A stretch of DNA of 64,000 nt from Torreya grandis (taxonomy: Eukaryota > Streptophyta > Pinopsida > Cupressales > Taxaceae). Position numbers and translations under genes: made by a program. This document shows positions 59,825-64,000 of the stretch, one piece after another. Within the stretch, counting starts at the first letter, position 1, and each line of letters starts with the position of its first letter. Under the pieces are notes generated by a model. That model made no database searches. It worked only from the letters and a program-made list of their open reading frames with translations, and was not told the origin of the DNA. The stretch covers positions 91,001 through 155,000 of the forward strand of contig JARHVA010008420.1 in assembly GCA_037957365.1 (NCBI GenBank). The letters run 5' to 3'.

Positions 59825-60960
59825 ATGGAAGGCCTAAGATCATATTTCAAAGGTGACTCATCAAAGAGACTTGTTCTAAACTTAGGTATTCCTCAAATAA
59901 GAAGGTGATAAGTTTAGAAGCCTATTGAAAGGCATAACTTAACTTCCAAAGGCTATCTAATATTTGATAATCTTGAGATCTTTGTTGACCCCCCCATTAT
60001 TGAGGACTACCATAACTCTTCTACTAATTTTGAGACACAAAGTCCCTTTTACTTTCCAGCTCCTTCCCAACTAGCTAAATCCCCTCCCTAGTCTGATCCA
60101 CGAAGTCCACCTCATTCACCCCCTCATATCCATTTGAAATTTGTTCTTGAACCTCCTATTGAACCAATCATTAGGCATAGGGACCAAGATGAGAATGCAC
60201 ATATTGTATTCCATGTTCCCAAATTTAGGCCTATTAATTTTGATGAGATAGAAGGTTATCATAATTAAGTCCTAAATGAAGTTAGGAAATGCCTCATAAA
60301 ATTCAAAAGGAACAATGTAGTGAGTGGTGATCAACATCTAAGGGCCCTTAAAAATATCATTGAAGATTATGAAGTCGATTATGATGATGTGTTCATCAAT
60401 TTGTTTGTACACAAGCTAAACAAAGACACTCATGAGTGGTTTAATTCCCTTACCGTTGGATGCATTAATACATGACTTTAACATAAGGTTTAACTAGACT
60501 ATGATGCAGTTACCCAAAAACATTAGGCCCAATGATATAACATGCTTGATAAAGTATTATGATGACTTTGATAATAATGATACGTACTTCTTGAGGGAAA
60601 AGGATCCCACTAACATGTTGTTAGAATTCAATATGGCTATCCAAATTGAGACAACATCAAGGCTATGAGAAATCCCTTGAACAAGTGGGATGATGTGAAG
60701 CTAGTTAATCTAGAAAAGACAAAACCCTTGAAGACAACCAAAGTGGAGGAAACTATCAAAACTTTGGCCTCTATTGTCAAAAAAATGTCATGTAAATTGG
60801 ATAAAGATGAAAAGGGGGTCCCTTAGGTGTCTACTAACTATGAACAGGCTCCAAATATTAATCAAAGGGCATGTTTTACACCATAGAGATAATGATAAAA
60901 GAAATAGGCCTACACATGAAGAAAGGATGAATAAAAAATAGAGAAGAGGGTTTGTAAAGG
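59825..60960 (+). pseudogene. Gag remnant of the + gypsy copy
   Basis: ATG at 59825 begins MEGLRSYFKGDSSKRLVLNL, collinear with the start of the minus-strand gag. It is followed by a Pro-rich stretch, VFHVPKFRPINFDEIEGYHN, and the capsid core with GDQHLRALKNIIEDYE, DDVFINLFVHKLNKDTHEWF and NSLTVG. After that the frame shifts; KLVNLEKTKPLK-like and TIKTLASIVKKMS-like helical segments continue to about 60820. Stops at 59911, 60268 and others. It would have formed the particle core. Confidence 0.83.
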
Positions 60961-61970
60961 AGGTTCCTAATTCTAAAATTCTAAGGTAAATGCTATGAAC
61001 TTTGATTTATACATTGATTGGTATGATAAGTGTTTCCTTCCACACCCTTCATGTGATATTACTAAATAAGTTGATGAAGATCTAGATGAGCTTGAATATG
61101 TATCATTCAATTATGAGATTTTTATGTTCTATTGTCAAAGAACTCAAAGTGAATCAACTACCTCCACATAATTTATAAATGATACTATGGTTGATCAATT
61201 TTGGAGCACGGTTGAAATGGAGAGCATCCCAACTTTTGATTTTACTTATGATGTTAATGTGGTACAAACATATGAATTTTGCATCTATGATTTTGATCTA
61301 TGATGATTAATAAATATCTTAGGGAAATTCCATTAGTTGAGGATAGGTAGCTACTAATTAATGTATCAACTACATAAAATAAGGAATACAACATGAGAAG
61401 TAGGAAACTAAGTGCTGCTCCTCAAGACACTACCCCTAAAAATTCAAAGGAAGGGAATGCAAACAAGGAAGAAAATAAAGCTACAAAAGTCCCAGAAGCT
61501 TATAAGATATTAACTATAACCTAAATTACTAAGCTTAGAGGTGATCCTAATAAGATAAACTGAATACCCATATTGTCTAGTATTCCTAAAGGTGCAAATG
61601 AATTCAAACAAAATTCACTTTTGAAGGCTACAGTCATAGTTTCAAATCCACCCTAGCCTCCTCCATTTTAGACCTTGAGTGAATATATTATAGCTAAAGG
61701 TGTTATTACACTTCTACAAAATACACCTTTTTTGTAGTATAGTGTGTGTGATATGGCTCAAGTGTTGAGTCAAATAAAAATCACTGTGCCATTTGTTGAG
61801 CTATTATGAATACCTGAACATAGGAAGAAGGCCTTTGTATATTTAGAATTTGGTGAAAGGTTAGCTACAAATGAAGTTGAGTTACCCCAAGCACCCTCAA
61901 AATAATATGAAGATTAGAATAGGTTGTTGAACCCACTCTATAGGTCTATTTGGGGACTGCAGTTATAGAA
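60961..61970 (+). pseudogene. Gag-protease linker of the + gypsy copy
   Basis: This contains the Y-x2-C-x3-H-x2-C motif at 61022-61054 (DWYDKCFLPHPSCDIT), the counterpart of the intact cysteine motif in the minus copy. After it come acidic DLDELEYVSFNYEIF and EFCIYDFD segments, a Lys/Asn-rich stretch, and FVELL-like sequence before the protease. No known catalytic domain. Confidence 0.6.
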
Positions 61971-61974
61971 ATTT

Positions 61975-62335
61975 AGCTAAATGTGGATCCATTTTATACA
62001 ACCCTACTGACCAATGGTATAATTATTCACAACTATATGTTTGATTCTGGAGCTTATTATAATTTTATTCCATTAGTTGTCCTCAATGATCTTGGAGTGA
62101 AGATCATGTCATCCTTTGGAAAGTGTTATGCCATGAACTCACAAGAGGTTCTAGTTATTGGACAAGTTAATAGTTTGGTGGTACAGTTTATAGTTCATCC
62201 TAGTAAGTACTTAAATATGGATGTGGTAGTTGTAAACTACCTACCTAAATGGGGGATGCTATTGTCACATTTATGGCCTACCAACATGGATAGAAGTGTG
62301 TAGATGGACCTTTCTTATGCCACCATTCCTTTAGA
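61975..62335 (+). pseudogene. Aspartic protease remnant of the + gypsy copy
   Basis: The open segment 61983-62303 begins DPFYTTLLTNGIIIHNYMFD. The active-site loop DSGAYYNFIP (DSGA at 62043-62054) is in better state than in the minus copy. LVVLNDLGVKIMSSFGKCYA, EVLVIGQVNSLVVQFIVHP and YLNMDVVVVNYLPKWGMLL follow, with FATIPLE-like sequence after a stop at 62301. Length of about 115 residues suits a retropepsin subunit. Confidence 0.87.
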
Positions 62336-62489
62336 GTGTAATATGGTCAAAATTTATAGAGAGCCAAAGATGCTACATGTGATTCAATATCTAATGCATT
62401 CTCTTAATGAAGTGTTGTACATGGATGTTGAGTTGGATAACTTTTTTTGGAATGTTGATACTAGTGAATAGCTTGTTATTCTTGATGTT

Positions 62490-62880
62490 GAGCCTGATAA
62501 AGAAAATATAGTATGAAATATGTGATTTGAAGGGGCTTACTCCAATATTGGAAATGGAGTTGGGTTTATCTTCTATGCCCCCAATGGTAAATGCTTTATG
62601 TTTTCTTTTAAGTCATCCTTCAAGTGCATGAATAATACTACTAAGTATGAGGCACTCTTGCTTGGTCTAAGGATTTACTATGAATATAGAATCAAATGTT
62701 TGGTTGTCAAGGAGAATTATAAAATAGTGGTAAAGCAAGTCCATAATGATTTTGCCATAAAGAATAAAAGGTTGAAATAGTATTATAATTCTTTCTATGA
62801 TTTTATTGAATTTTTGATGCATTCAATCTATGTTATCATGATAAAGTTTTCAACTAAGAAGCTGATAGAATAATAGGGTT
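62490..62880 (+). pseudogene. RNase H-like domain upstream of RT (+ gypsy copy)
   Basis: The translation shows FEGAYSNIGNGVGFIFYAPN, then GKCFMFSFKSSFKCMNNTTK and YEALLLGLRIYYEYRIKCLV, followed by VKENYKIVVKQVHNDFA and KNKRLK. The pattern of an RNase H is clear, but FDGA reads FEGA, and the Asp usually seen in the GDS-type motif is Asn-Tyr (KENYK). It lies between protease and RT, as in the minus copy. An acidic, partly open linker (62881-63230) separates it from RT. Confidence 0.78.
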
Positions 62881-63230
62881 AGGTGCTTAGTTTGACATTA
62901 CAAATATGAGCCCTCATTGTTAGTATCAAGTGGAGGTACTTGTTAGGCCTTCAATCCTAGATAATGTTTATAATTAACAAGTCTTTGATGATGATGAATA
63001 GATTAAGAGGTTTCTAAATTTTGGATATGAGTTCCATAATTAGCTCAAAGAACTAGGATATATAGTTTAGGTCAATGATGGGAAGGAGACCTTGTTTGGG
63101 AAGGACATTATTCAACTAAAGATGAACACTCTCCCAAGAGGACTGGTCAGTTTAGAAGCATATTTTTATGGAGCAGATAGAATTAGGCTGAGAGACTCAT
63201 CCATTTCAAAGGATGTGACTAAGTGCAACT

Positions 63231-64000
63231 TGGTTTCTCATAAGAATCCAAGAAATGTTTGGCTGGGTACTCACCTAAGTGTAGTAGAGAAAAAATCTTG
63301 CATGCAATTGTTAAGGAAGTACTAGGATTTCTTAGTATGGTCTTATTCTGAGCTAAAAGTGTATAGGGAAGATTTTTTATAGCATGTACTCCCATTATAA
63401 CATGATAGTAAGCCTTTTAGGTGGAAATAGAAACCCATTAACCCTATCTTGGCCATAAAGATGAGGGATGAATTAAAGAAGAAGAGGAATGGTAGTATCA
63501 TTTATCTCATCAAGTATTATTCATGGGTGGTGAACTTAGTCCCTGTAAGAAATAAAAATGGTGACATCCTCTTGTGTGTGGATTTCAAAAATTTGAAAAA
63601 ATCTTCTTTAAAAGACAATCATCCCCTAACCAATATGGAAAAGTTGTTACAAATCATCACTAGATAAAAAATGTTATATAATTTGGATGACTTCTTAGGT
63701 TACAACTAGGTTGTAGTGAAGGAATATGAGATGTCCAAGAATGTGTTCACAATGCCTTGGGGCATGTATGTGTATATAAGGATGCCTTCCAAGTTGATGA
63801 ATGCTGGTACAATGTTCTAGTGAGATATGGATGTCACTTTTTCAAGGATAATTTACTAGTACATTATTATGTATCAAGACAACATCATTATGTACTCCAA
63901 GAATAGAGAAGAACATTTGGAGCATCTAGAAAAGGTATTGATAAGATGCAGGTAGTTTAGAATTTTGATTAATCCTAAGAAGTGCCACTTTGGAGTACAA
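63231..64000 (+). pseudogene. Reverse transcriptase remnant, truncated by window end
   Basis: It begins with VWLGTHLSVVEKK, LLRKY-stop-DFLVWSYSELKVY and HDSKPFRWK, then the open segment 63449-63667 with SWVVNLVPVRNKNGDILLCV, DFKNLKKSSLKDNHPLTNME. MPWGMYVYIRMPSKLMNAG and YQDN at 63872-63883 follow, so the second catalytic Asp of YxDD is Asn. The last bases encode LINPKKCHFGVQ and the domain continues beyond the window. It is the counterpart of 40600-39800 on the minus strand. Confidence 0.9.

Larger units (their letters stand above)
56424..64000 (+). mobile_element. Second copy of the large gypsy family, 5'-truncated and cut by window end
   Basis: A plus-strand relative of the 19359-49005 element. 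An LTR piece (56424-59348) is followed by PBS, gag, linker, protease, RNase H-like and RT in the same order. The LTR lacks its first ~1.6 kb (the part with the CCCTT/AAAGG array), where it abuts the Copia remnant. The internal region is unfinished at the window end. Many stops; non-functional. Confidence 0.85.

Overview
This window looks like intergenic DNA from the nuclear genome of a seed plant with a large, transposon-filled genome. I found no intact host gene, no rRNA or tRNA gene, and no bacterial or viral operon structure. Most of the window is AT-rich (by eye about 70% AT) and dense with stop codons. Almost every recognisable coding trace belongs to decayed LTR retrotransposons: Ty3/gypsy elements of Tat, Athila-like and related lineages, and one Ty1/copia element. 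I cannot name the species.

Layout. 1-10.1 kb is old, mostly unassignable sequence with one degenerate gypsy gag on the + strand (2.7-4.1 kb). 10.1-18.4 kb is a minus-strand gypsy derivative: two diverged ~3 kb direct repeats read as LTRs around only 1.9 kb of gag and protease remnants, with no reverse transcriptase or integrase. 18.9-49.4 kb is a three-layer nest. An ~85-bp minisatellite (18923-19357 and 49006-49440) was split by a large minus-strand gypsy element (19359-49005) with ~4.3-kb LTRs and remnants of gag, protease, RNase H, RT, RNase H and integrase. The left LTR of that element was in turn split by a 13.8-kb Tat element on the + strand (21866-35704). The Tat element has 1.3-kb LTRs, a perfect 5-bp target duplication (CTATG), PBS and PPT, and is the youngest and most GC-rich piece. 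49.4-56.4 kb holds a minus-strand Copia remnant that keeps a PBS, a long gag and a PPT-like site but no visible pol. 56.4-64 kb is a second copy of the large gypsy family on the + strand: a truncated LTR, then gag, protease, RNase H and the first part of RT, cut by the window end.

How the pieces relate. All coding regions are remnants of retrotransposon polyproteins (capsid/nucleic-acid binding Gag, aspartic protease, RT-RNase H, integrase). All carry stops or frameshifts, and several have altered catalytic residues, so nothing here appears able to move by itself. The main points of interest are the nesting with an empty-site paralogue, a duplicated two-hairpin RNA module in the Tat 3' untranslated region with one compensatory base-pair change, an LTR-embedded intron signal of identical length in both Tat LTRs, tandem arrays inside LTRs, a gag-only Copia derivative, and an RNase H-like domain placed before RT in the large gypsy family. 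I did not find a convincing previously undescribed biological system.
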